From Paragorgia papillata (lineage: Eukaryota; Cnidaria; Anthozoa; Scleralcyonacea; Coralliidae): DNA of 64,000 nucleotides. A program made the position numbers and the translations under genes. A model generated the notes under the pieces. It saw only the letters and a list, made by a program, of their open reading frames with translations. It made no database searches and was not told the origin of the DNA. Position 1 is the first letter of the stretch. Each line of letters begins with the position of its first letter. The stretch spans positions 978,501 through 1,042,500 of the forward strand of contig JAWNZC010000122.1 of assembly GCA_035771165.1 (NCBI GenBank), written 5' to 3'. Positions 1 through 9,030 of the stretch are shown here, in pieces.

Positions 1-518
1 TCTCCTGTTTTGTTACTTTTTCTTCTATCCGCTCGTCTCGCACTCGTTCAAGTCAAAACAACTTGCTTCAAGTCAATCCTTGTAGGACTTCTCTATTTAG
101 AAATTCTTTTTTCAACAGAATTGTCTTTCTCTGGAACAATCTCTCTCCGATAGTTCGTAATAGTACTTCTGTTTCCATTTTTAAACATGAACTTTATATT
201 CACTACTCTTCTAAGTTAGACTCCAATTTCGATGTTAATAGACTGCGCACCTGGAAAAGTTTCTGTTCTAAATGTCGCTCTTTCAATCCAAGTTGTTGCT
301 CTTAAATCTTTATTCTTATGTAATTTGTGTATTAGTTTGTTGGGGGTTTTTTATCGTGTGTTTACTTATCGTTTATTATGTAATTTTTTTGTTGGGTTGG
401 TCTTCACATGGGACTCGTGTCCTGCTGATCATTCCTTCAATCATGTTCAAGTATTGCACGCTTTATTTCCTGTATATTTGCATTCTTTCATGGTTGTAAA
501 GTTAATAAATAAATAATG
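1..518 (+). mobile_element. 3' end of an L2/CR1-like non-LTR retrotransposon (RT C-terminus plus short UTR)
   Basis: An open frame runs in from the left edge of the window and stops at 305. Its peptide has the usual C-terminal signature of L2/CR1/Jockey-like reverse transcriptase ORFs: RTSLFRNSFFNRIVFLWNNL, then a Ser-rich FKHEL stretch, then RTWKSFCSKCR and a final Cys pair. No catalytic RT motif is in the window because the element is cut by the edge. A UTR of about 190 bp follows and ends in an AATA-rich run near 505-518, as the 3' ends of this group often do. Family assignment is from the C-terminal pattern only. A related tail, minus strand, lies at 62,600-62,840. Confidence 0.72.
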
Positions 519-629
519 AATCAAGTTAGATTTAGGTCGACCTAAATAGTAAATAAGATCGGTTCATATGAAGTTCGACGTTTGAACCGGGCCTTATAGA
601 GTGCTGCGTAGGCAGTGCCCAGGTGACAA

Positions 630-1180
630 TCTTACCCAAGATCTTACAAGATCTTAATAAGATCTTGATAAGATCTTGTAAGATCTTACATAAGATCTTG
701 CAAGATCTTTGCAAGAAATTGCAAGATCATGCAAGATCTTGCAAGATCTTATCAAGATCTTGTCAAGATCTGATCAAGAACTTGCAAAATCATTACACGT
801 GATATACACGTGTTATAAGCCCTTGCGAGTTGAAAAGCACACAAAACTAACAAGATGCTGTCATACCTTTCAATATCTTAATTACAAGATCTTGCATAAT
901 CTTATAAGATCTTGTAAGACCTTACAAGATCTTGCATAATCTTATAAGATATTGAAAGATCTTACAAGATCTTGCATAATCTTACAAGATCTTGCAAGAT
1001 CTCACAAGATCTTACATAATCTTACAAGATCTGACAAGATTTTGCAAGATCTTGCCTAATCTTACAAGATCTTGTGAGATGTCTTCAAGTATTAGAAGAT
1101 CTAAGGAAATAAGAATGATATCAGATTTAAGAATGATATCAGCTTGCAAGATTTATGTGAAGATCTTGCATTATTTCAGG
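630..1180. repeat. Left AAGATCTT-type satellite arm of the foldback element
   Basis: Degenerate tandem repeat of AAGATCTTACAAGATCTTGC with many BglII-type AGATCT palindromes and a non-repetitive gap at about 790-880. Short reading frames across it are by-products of the repeat. Confidence 0.9.
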
Positions 1181-1183
1181 TAA

Positions 1184-2960
1184 AATAAGTTACTTTGTGT
1201 TTATGAGTTATCATTTGCTTTCCAATATACATGTAAATATATAATTTTTGTAATTCAAATTAAGCAAACAAGAACTACCACATTAGTGTAAAGTTGTTTA
1301 ATAAAGAATTTTTACAATTTTCAGTTTTAATTAATAATAAGTTTTGTTTTGTTCAATGTATTAATTTTCATTTTCCTTATTTTCCTAATTTGTTTTTGGT
1401 TTTGCATCCATTCGCCGCTTGGCATCTCGGCGCTTTTGGTTGCATGCATCAATGGCCATCAATGATTTGCTGGTGAGACTTGTTGAGTTTGTCACCATAC
1501 TTGATACGAAGAACATCTACCAAATGAATGCAGAAAGAACAATATCTATTAGATAAATAAATTAAGAAACTTTTACTTTGTTTCACACTAAGTTATTATT
1601 GTTATTATTATTATTGTCAAGATTTTTCAGCACTTTTTCTAGCCTTTTTTCTTCTATACTCGGACTTGATCATTGTCATTAGATTCATTGCCGTCTGATT
1701 CTTCATCGGAAGATTCTACTTTAAGCCTTTTATATATTGAAAAAAAAAAGCTTCTTGAAAATATAGAAATAGTTCGTGGATACGTCTATCAACTTATCTG
1801 TCTAAATTTTAGTTGTTGGTGTTTATAAAACGTTTTTAGCAAAGATCAAACTTTCCGAGTGAACTGGAGAAAAATAAAAAAACTATATATTAATTAAAGT
1901 TTTTATTATACCCAGCTATCTATACATTTGGTCAGTTCACCTTATGGTTCACTCTAGAAAAACGTTACATATACTCTGTTTGTCAGTGTGTTTTTTCATT
2001 GCAGCATATTGCCACCTTTCAGTCCTATGACCTAAAGGGCCGGACACTTTGAATTACGTGGCAAACAAGACGCAATAGTTAGCAATGAGATTAAAATTCT
2101 CACTCTGTCATCAACTGTTAATAAACTGATCTCACAGCGAAAGCACACCATGTCATGGTTTAGCCCAAACGACGTCCAAAATATCTACGTTTTAGAAACA
2201 ATTTATTTGCTAATAAAACGAAAAAAATCGCTGTCGTCTAGCGTTCTTTGTGTTCTAAGCGATAAATTATCCTCAGTTAAGTCATTAATTTGTGCGGGGC
2301 GCCACGGCGCAATTCCTCTCCACGCGACATAAAAAACTATACTTAAATAATACTAGACAAGACGTTTTCTGATCAAAAGGAAATTAAATCTTTGATTCTT
2401 TCTATATATATACAAGCGGAAAACTAAAAGCAGTGTAAAGTGTCAAAAACAAAGAAGCGGAACACTGATTAAAGTGACTAATAAAAGTGACTAAAACCAA
2501 TTATAAATAGATTTTAAAATGTCAGAATAAACGCCTATAGGGATATATAAAATATTTAACTTCTTAATAATGTCACGATATTGGTACTTCAACGATATAA
2601 TTCACTTACAATGTAAAGGACCTATATATATGAAATAACACTGATGACGCTTTCAACATTTATCAGCAAATCATAACTACGAGCACCGTGACAGCGCGGT
2701 GAGTTCAAACGTCGCATAACGCATGGTACTATAAATTACCGATATTTCAAGACAAAGTCTGCCGTTTGAGATAGATAAAAAGGAAACATAACAAGCTTGA
2801 TCTAAGAAATACTTGTGCTTATAAAATTAAACAAAATTGATCCTGCCTTTAGTTTATTTTTTCGTACAAGTCTGCCAAATATATTACCCCGTAGGGTCAT
2901 GCATATGTGTACTATCGAAAACAAAGCAGTAAATATTTAATTTAGTTCCCTACCTTGACT
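1184..2960. other. Unique interior of the foldback element, mostly unassigned
   Basis: AT-rich sequence with no long ORF. A TTA microsatellite lies near 1,595-1,616. The only coding-like piece is the acidic minus-strand frame at 1,653-1,731, listed separately. The short frame at 2,150-2,332 shows no family motif and is not called. Confidence 0.5.
1653..1731 (-). pseudogene. Possible last exon, acidic C-terminus (unidentified)
   Basis: On the minus strand a short frame reads LKVESSDEESDGNESNDNDQ and ends after VRV at a stop. It is preceded by a pyrimidine run and an AG that could be a splice acceptor. Acidic tails like this are common in nuclear proteins. It could be the last exon of a small gene that includes the exon at 2,964-3,119. 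The link is inference and the function is unknown. Confidence 0.25.
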
Positions 2961-2963
2961 TAC

Positions 2964-3119
2964 GAGTTTCCCAGTGAATATTCTGTTCCCATGTCGAACA
3001 TCTACAGGTCCACCTATGACCAAATTCTTGGGGTCTGCCTTGATGAAATCCTCACGTGATGCTATATAAGTTCCCTCGTTCTCAAAGAATACAAAATATC
3101 ACTCTTTCATCTTTTCAGC
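2964..3119 (-). CDS. Candidate internal coding exon, unidentified protein
   Basis: The minus-strand frame reads EGTYIASREDFIKADPKNLV, then GGPVDVRHGNRIFTGKL, followed exactly by GTAAGT, a strong splice donor (2,963-2,958). The composition looks like a real soluble protein. The pattern of a hydrophobic-aromatic start and a basic middle recalls N-terminal parts of cnidarian BEN-domain-type proteins, but I cannot confirm that. An in-frame stop lies near 3,095, so the true start is either an acceptor inside that region or the exon is decayed. A second donor (CACGTGTAG then GTAAGT) lies upstream at about 3,261, which could end a 5' exon. It sits wholly inside the foldback element. Confidence 0.35.
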
Positions 3120-3899
3120 TTCCGCCAACAAAGAAAACAGTCGTTAATGTTCCAATCATCGCAAAATCTATAACAGCGAGTTATGACGATGTTCTTAGCA
3201 GCCTTTTCTAAATAGTAATTGCCATAAAATATGAAATACTGTAACGAATAATACTTAACTTACCTACACGTGTCTTGTTTTGAAGTTGTCTTGGAATCAT
3301 GCATGTTTCAAAATTTAAAGAAAGAACACTGAACACTTCGAAGTGCGTCGATAACGATTGCCAGCAGCCAGAGAAATGATAGAGCATATGACCAGATACA
3401 GGTAGAATGTGTGAACAAACTGACGTATCATGCACTCACGTGATTCACATGGCAAACCAATAGGCAAACTTATAACTCACCGCCGACCACGTGGTATATG
3501 ATCACACGCATGGCACCGAAAAAGGTTTGCGATATCATGTCAAATTTGTTTGAAATTCAAACGTTTTATATCAATCGAATTGAAATATCAGTAGACAAAT
3601 ACTTAATAAAATAATATCCAGTTTGTGCGAGGAATTTTTTTGTCACAGTCCTCAGCCTCCAGGGATCTCATCGCGCAAATACAAACTTCCAATATCCGTT
3701 AGTGTTTGACAGATTTTCTTCCACACCTTTCCGTCCCTTTTTAAAACCGGTGGAGGTCGGTGCAAGCCAAAAGATAGTGTATGTAGATTCGGAAAACAGC
3801 TTAACAGATATACCACAAACACCTATTAAATATCTTGAAGCATTCGATGTTATTACTACAGTATAGTATATCAAGTGAATTTTACAATGATGTATTAAA

Positions 3900-4480
3900 A
3901 ACCCAGATATACCGTATCTTATAAGAATTTACAAGATTTCACAAGATTTTACAAGATCAGACAAGAGTGAACAGAAGATCCTATAAGATCTTACAAGATC
4001 TTACACAAGATCTTATAAGATCTTACAAGATTGAACACAAAATCTTGTAAGATCTTGTAGGCTTTTATAAGATCTTGTAAGATTTTTTTAACATCTCGTC
4101 AAAGTTTTTTTTCTATATAATCTGTATAAAGGACAACACAATCAGATGTTACAAAAAATCTAAAATATAAACCTACATACGGTGACCAGTTTGAAATCTT
4201 ACATTTCAAAAACAGTTGTTCTAAACTTCTTTAAAAACATCTTATAAGATCTTACAAGATCTGATATAAGATTTATTTTACTCAAATTACATAAATTTGT
4301 AAAATCTTATAAGATCTTACAAGATTTTTCTTATAAGATTTTATCATAAGATCTTGCAAGATTTTACAAGATCTTGTAAGATCTTGGCAAGATTTATCTT
4401 ATAAGATGCTTTAATAAGATCTTACAAGATCTTACAAGATCTTACAAGATCTTACAAGATCTCGCAAGATCTTGACAAGA
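3900..4480. repeat. Right AAGATCTT-type satellite arm of the foldback element
   Basis: Inverted partner of the array at 630-1,180, with the same TACAAGATCTTG-type units in the opposite order. It ends in the 18-bp TIR. A non-repetitive gap (about 4,090-4,230) mirrors the gap in the left arm only loosely. Confidence 0.88.
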
Positions 4481-4904
4481 TTGTCACCTGGGCATGTTTT
4501 AGATAGAGCAAAGTGGAATGATAGAGAACTTTGAAGAAAGAGCACTTTGCTCTATCTAAAAGTATAAGATAGTTCTGAGATGATAGTTATAGTTTGTAGT
4601 ATAAGATAGTTCTGTAGTATAATATGAGTTTGTAGTATAAGATGCACCTTTTCACTTTGCTCTATCTTATACTACAAACTCATATTAACTTCCATGCACA
4701 CTGTTATTTTCAAGGAGTAGTTTAAATTCGGGTGAACGGATTAGATTAACTCCTTCAGGGTGGGTTATTTTACATAAGTTGTTTTAACTCCATTTATTGG
4801 GTTATAATAGCTCCAACGGAGGGTTTGTTTAAAACAGTCATGTTGCTAGGTATTTAAATTCACAATTGTATTAAAGTTTCAACTAGCAGTTTATTAAAAT
4901 TTAG

Positions 4905-4965
4905 GTAAAAGGATCGAAAAAATTGACAACCAAGCTTTCGGACTAAACGTCCATCATCAGGGTTA
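4905..4965 (-). ncRNA. Hammerhead-ribozyme-like motif, Penelope-type repeat remnant
   Basis: On the minus strand the order is CTGATGA (4,960-4,954), one extra base, GGAC (4,952-4,949), a 5-base loop, GTCC (4,943-4,940), then GAAA (4,939-4,936). This is the conserved core order of a hammerhead with a 4-bp helix II. A bulged base and the lack of a clean helix III suggest a decayed copy. Hammerhead motifs are known in the terminal repeats of Penelope-like elements, and a PLE endonuclease fragment lies 1.8 kb away. Activity is not claimed. Confidence 0.35.
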
Positions 4966-5099
4966 GAAGATTAATAAATTTAACAAGTCAAGAAGGAATA
5001 CATACGCTAATACAAAAGAACTAACTACAAAAGAATGCTAATGAACTAGAAGTTACTATCGCAAGTGAAGTGCTGCCTCATAAAAACGGCGTGCCACGC

Positions 5100-5545
5100 G
5101 GTTTACTTTAAAACAACATATTTTATTAGAATACCCTACTGTACTTATAGAACAAACTACCACAGGACTTAAGAACTTCGAATTCTACTCCTTCGTCGTT
5201 TACCAGAAATTGTAAACAGATTATAAGACTAAGATTTTCGACCCCAATAGGCCACGTGTAAATTGGACAATTTAGTGTATGTATAATTTGTTGGGTTTTT
5301 TTAAATTTTATTTACATGTATTTATTTTATTTTATTATCTTTTTTTTTTTTTAATTTTATTTTGTTATTATTCATGGTGGACTAGCTAGTATGGTTCCTT
5401 TGTTGCTTTCTGGTCCTTCCCCACTGCATTTATCTAATTCTTTATTTATTTATTATTTATTTATTTATTTATTATTTATTTATTTTTATTTGTTAACATT
5501 TGTACGCAGTGAAAATGGATTAAATTAAATTAAATTATAAATTAA
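5100..5545 (+). mobile_element. Decayed 3' end of a second L2/CR1-like non-LTR element
   Basis: The plus-strand frame around 5,150-5,270 reads NKLPQDLRTSNSTPSSFTRN then CKQIIRLRFS, the typical WN.LP...S..SF C-terminal pattern of these RTs. The expected Trp codon before NKLP is a stop (TAG), so the copy is dead. The 3' tail contains long (TTTA)n runs at 5,440-5,490 and ends in repeated ATTAA units at 5,519-5,545, as L2/CR1 ends do. Confidence 0.6.
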
Positions 5546-5609
5546 AACCTTGAGCGTACTCCACAGGCAACTCTGTGCAGTCTGTGGCTCAAGTAACACC
5601 CTCTTGCCC

Positions 5610-6112
5610 ACTCCAGTAACACCACCCGAGTTTACCCAGCCCACCTGAGTTTGCCCACTTCACCTGAGTTTGCCCACTCCACCCGAGTTTGCCCACTTCA
5701 CCTGAGTTTGCCCACTCCACCCGAGTTTGTCCACTCCACCCGAATTTGCCCACTCCGCATGAGTTTGCACACTCCACCTGAGTTTATACACTCCACTGGA
5801 GTTTGTCCACTCCACCGGAGTATTCCCACTCCACCCAATTTTGCCCACTCCACCCGAGTTTGCTCACTCCACCCAAGTTTACCCACTCCACCCGAGTTTG
5901 TCCACTCCACCCAAGTTTGTCCACTCCACCCGAGTTTGCTCACTCCACCCAAGTTACCCACTCCACCCGAGTTTGTCCACTCCACCCGAGTTTGTCCACT
6001 CCACCCGAGTTTACCCACACCACCCAAGTTTGTCCACTCCACCCGAGTTTACCCACACCACCCAAGTTTGTCCACTCCACCCGAGTTTGCCACTCCACCC
6101 AAGTTTGCCAAC
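5610..6112. repeat. 19-bp minisatellite (CCACTCCACCCGAGTTTGT)
   Basis: About 26 copies of a 19-bp unit. Because 19 is not a multiple of 3, any frame through it repeats every 57 bases in all three phases. That explains the long open frames on both strands; they are not genes. Variants alternate CCCGAG and CCCAAG. Confidence 0.95.
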
Positions 6113-6129
6113 CCCAATATAAATTATTT

Positions 6130-6710
6130 AACCCATGCATGAATAGAATACAAATGAATCTATGGCATCCAGGGTATTATTCGTCAGATCTTTATGTGAT
6201 TAATTACCTTATATGAAGTACATAAAGTCAATTAAATAAAAATGGTGCTAGTCAATAGAACTGGCCTCGTTTAACCATCGTATGAATCCACGCCATTCTT
6301 GTCGAGTTATACATAGCTCGGGAAATGGACTGGGCACGAGTAAAGACACAGCTAACCCAAGACGAACGCCAAGAATAGTGTGCTGCCTCGCTGATGCTCG
6401 GCAGCAATAATATGATAAAATATTCAACATATATGAATTATAAAAAGGGGGGAATATTAACCCAATACATGCAGAAGCCATGCATGGAAAGTTCTATAAT
6501 GTTTATTTCTTAACTAAAGGCAAATACGAACTAGGGAGAGTTCTCCCTCTATCCCTGTTTGCAATAGCCTTATTAGTTACTGCAATCTCCCAAGCCTCTT
6601 CCCATCTTCTTTGTGACCATCTATTTTCCTTTGTTAGGACTCTTGCATCGGACCATGAATTCGATGATCAAAAGAAATAGAATGTCCAGCCAGTGCTGAG
6701 TTCTCAATCT
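6130..6710. other. Unassigned sequence between the minisatellite and the PLE fragment
   Basis: No supported gene. A short minus-strand frame at 6,248-6,481 and a plus-strand frame at 6,480-6,680 show no recognisable domain. A 23-bp sequence at 6,666-6,688 (GATCAAAAGAAATAGAATG...) is repeated at 7,089-7,111 and brackets the PLE fragment. Confidence 0.4.
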
Positions 6711-6947
6711 TCATAAGTTAGGCACTTCGTAGGTGTTCCTTCTTTCTAGTTCGAAATGCCCGTCCATGTATTCGACTTCACAATCTCCGCAGGGAATAGA
6801 ATAAACAACACCCGTTTGGCTATTCTTATCTTTTAACTTTGAGACAACGTCGCTGAGTTTTTGGACTGGTTTAAGGGTCACTTTAACTTTATGGTTCCGA
6901 AGTATGCGTTTGATTTTCTCACTCGTCCATAATACAAAGGCTTTGCG
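6711..6947 (-). pseudogene. Penelope-like element GIY-YIG endonuclease fragment
   Basis: The minus-strand peptide contains SEKIKRILRNHKVKVTLKPV, then a linker, then TGVVYSIPCGDCEVEYMDG. The last segment matches the start of the GIY-YIG nuclease of Penelope-like retroelements (VY.IPC..C...YIG.T). The usual YIG is YMD-G here, and the conserved Arg/His region downstream is lost, so it is a dead fragment. It is fused by reading frame to unrelated sequence upstream (6,948-7,110), which belongs to repeat R1. No RT domain is present. Confidence 0.7.
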
Positions 6948-7093
6948 ATGGATTTCTCCTTGTGATGAATAAAATCGTCTGGTGTTAGCCAGAGTACAAT
7001 ACATAAGACCTGAGAGTCCAAAACAAAAACTGTACACAACCAAAACACTTTCAGTCACCGTAAACGCTGTCGTATTTAAATTTTTGTCGATCA
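6948..7093. repeat. R1 intron repeat, copy A
   Basis: Matches 51,886-52,066 and 54,227-54,363 in the same orientation. In the other two places it lies between MITE-1 and the first TRAF zinc-finger exon, and the order is the same here. It is best explained as paralogous intron sequence of TRAF-A, now stretched by later insertions. Confidence 0.75.
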
Positions 7094-7261
7094 AAAGAAA
7101 TAGAATGTCCAATGAAATGCAATAAAATGAATATAGCCGTTGCAGCCAGGCAGATGTCCAATGCCTTTGAAAAATGCAAATATTCTAGCAATGTTCTTTG
7201 TATAAAACATGGAAAGAAAGAACTGTAAAATATAACCCTAATATTTTAGTGGTATTTTGAC

Positions 7262-7345
7262 GCTTGCTTCAGTAGCCTGGTGGTAACATCGTCAGTTCGC
7301 AGGCAAAATGGTCGAGTTCAAACCGTGGATGCGACCTGCATTTTT
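7262..7345 (+). ncRNA. tRNA-derived SINE fragment
   Basis: TAGCCTGGTGG (A-box-like, about 7,273) and GAGTTCAAACC (B-box-like, about 7,314) are spaced as in a tRNA promoter. The flanks do not fold as a full tRNA. A T-rich tail follows. Probably a SINE head, not a working tRNA gene. Confidence 0.4.
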
Positions 7346-7626
7346 CTTCATCTCAATTTTTTTCCTGACCATTGTCTTGAAAATTCTCTTTGTTATTTAC
7401 TACCTTTTTCTTTAAAAATTAGAGTTAAACAACTTTTTTTATTTCAAATATTATACTTTTATTAAAAGTTTAAAACTATATTTTGAATTGTTCCAACGGC
7501 TATTTCCAGGCTCCCAGTGAAAAAGAGCGCGAAGGTGCTTTTCTAATAAGAGGGTTATCCAAAGGATATCTCCAAAAATTTGTGTATTAAAGAGGGTGAG
7601 GGGTTGTTGTGTTAACATATTTCTAG

Positions 7627-8030
7627 TATATTTGAAACTATGAAGTAGAAATAATTCAAACTTTGCACAAGTATAGTTATCATAAAAGTACACTCCACTG
7701 TACACACCATGTTGTTGCTAAGGAAACCGTTTAGAAACACGAGCATTTTTACTAAAAAATTAAAATATTAATTTTATGTTTCTTTTCTAAAGAATATGAT
7801 GATTGAAACATTGAAAATACAATATCTGTGTGTCTACAAATATTCATGTCAATGTATTGCAGTAAAAGTTGTTTTATGGAGAAAAAATAAACATTTTTGT
7901 TTTACAAATGGAAGGCGCCTGTTTGCAAACGGTATCGATGGAAACAACATAATGTGAACATTGGAGTGTATTTTCCCCATAACTATTCTTGTGCAAAGTT
8001 TGAATTATTTCTACCTCTCAGTTTCAGAGA
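7627..8030. repeat. Inverted repeat, arms about 80 bp
   Basis: Arms 7,627-7,710 and about 7,955-8,030 are inverted and near-identical, sharing GTAGAAATAATTCAAACTTT and the GTGCAAAG flank. The loop is about 245 bp. Nothing coding is seen; probably part of a MITE or foldback. Confidence 0.75.
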
Positions 8031-8153
8031 TATTACTCATTTTGTAAATCTTATTTTTGCATGTGTGAGTAAATGACGTCACGAGGCACTTAATTTACAT
8101 GTTTCAGAAACTTAAAGTAAACTTAAAATAACATCAAAGTAAAGTTTGAGATT

Positions 8154-8740
8154 ACTTCTTTCGATTGTGAAAGTTTCAGGGCGAATAATTAAAGGAACGT
8201 ATGTTTGTTTAGCGTTTGAAAAACGGGCTTTTCGCCCAAAAAGTTGAGACATTTTATTCCACAACTAATAACATCACTTAAGGATCTACATGAATTCTTA
8301 TTGTTATCGGACAGACTGTTCAAAACACTCTTTAGAAAACTAAACTCTCATGGGAAAGTGTTCACAAAGGTGTGTAAAATTTATTCATACCGAGTTATTC
8401 TTTTAAAATATAAATAGTCGTCTTATGAGTAATTAAGAATGTACTGTCGATTTTCGACAACTAAATCATGTTCGTGAATAGTTCACTTATAAAATTCGAG
8501 GTTTCTAACCACAAAAATGAACGACAAAATCCCTTTATTTTCTCGTTATGTATACACGCCTTTGCGGTAAGTTTGGGGTCTGGGTCGAGCGATGTCATTA
8601 GTTGTGCAACTATATGCCAACTATTTTAATGTCTCAATTTTTAGGGGGAAAAGCACGGTCTTCAAACGCTAAATAAGCATACTTCCATTTAATTGTTCAT
8701 CCTAAAACTTTCACAGTCAAAAGAAGCGAAATTTCGTTTC
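8154..8740. repeat. Inverted repeat, arms about 105 bp
   Basis: Arms about 8,154-8,258 and 8,625-8,740 are inverted copies with about 80% identity by eye. They share TTTAGCGTTTGAA and TTGAGACATT. The loop is about 365 bp. Together with the inverted repeat at 7,627-8,030 this makes a 1.1-kb cluster of nested hairpins in the TRAF-A intron. Confidence 0.7.
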
Positions 8741-8919
8741 ATAGGCACTTTAAATATCTCGAGAACGAGACAATATTTTGAGAAACAGAAAATGCCGGTA
8801 TTCCTCATTTGGAAATTATAATTTACTGGTATCAATACTAGATTCACGATTTTTTTGTCTTTGTGACACTTTAAGACCGCTCACGACGTGACAGAGCCAT
8901 ATAACTAATATATTTTCAC

Positions 8920-9030
8920 CTCCAATTTCTGCAGCTCTCCAATCCATGGACACGGTTTATTGTTCTCTACCGTGCGACATTTTACAGTAAACTGATTGAT
9001 TTCTCTCTTGGCAAAGTTATCTGAGAAGAC
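8920..9030 (-). CDS. TRAF-A exon 3 (zf-TRAF)
   Basis: 111 bp, 37 codons, phase 0 on both sides. Acceptor TTTTTCAG before GTCTTC; donor GAG then GTGAAA. It differs from TRAF-B exon 3 by a few residues ([10 protein letters not shown] against [10 protein letters not shown]). The frame is intact. Confidence 0.8.

Larger units (their letters stand above)
616..4494. mobile_element. 3.9-kb foldback element with AAGATCTTAC-satellite inverted ends
   Basis: The ends are a perfect 18-bp inverted repeat, TGCCCAGGTGACAATCTT at 616-633 and its complement at 4,477-4,494. Each end continues into several hundred bases of degenerate repeats of AAGATCTTACAAGATCTTGC, pointing inward from both sides, so the whole can fold back. 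The middle (about 1,190-3,890) is unique sequence with weak gene-like pieces on the minus strand (2,964-3,119 and 1,653-1,731). The insertion boundary is defined by the empty site GGCAGTGTTTTAGATAG at 51,659-51,675 and 54,007-54,023. Joining 615 to 4,495 recreates that sequence exactly, so there is no target duplication, or one of 2 bp (TG). No transposase is recognised. Confidence 0.85.
595..4690. mobile_element. MITE-1 copy A, split by the foldback element at 616-4,494
   Basis: The left piece (595-615) and right piece (4,495 to about 4,690) together match the uninterrupted copies at 51,641-51,870 and 53,994-54,205. All share the left motif GAGTGCTGCG(T)AGGCAG, then TTTTAGATAGAGCAAAGTG. The right end is CTTTTCA(C)TTGCTCTATCTTAT, an inverted partner of the left TIR. 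The middle differs from the other copies, so it is a diverged family member. No coding capacity is seen. Confidence 0.7.

Noticed and set aside
5589..6216. Several long open frames on both strands (PTPPEFAHSTRVCPLHPSL-type peptides)
   Set aside because: They arise from the 19-bp minisatellite read in all phases; no start, splice or domain support.
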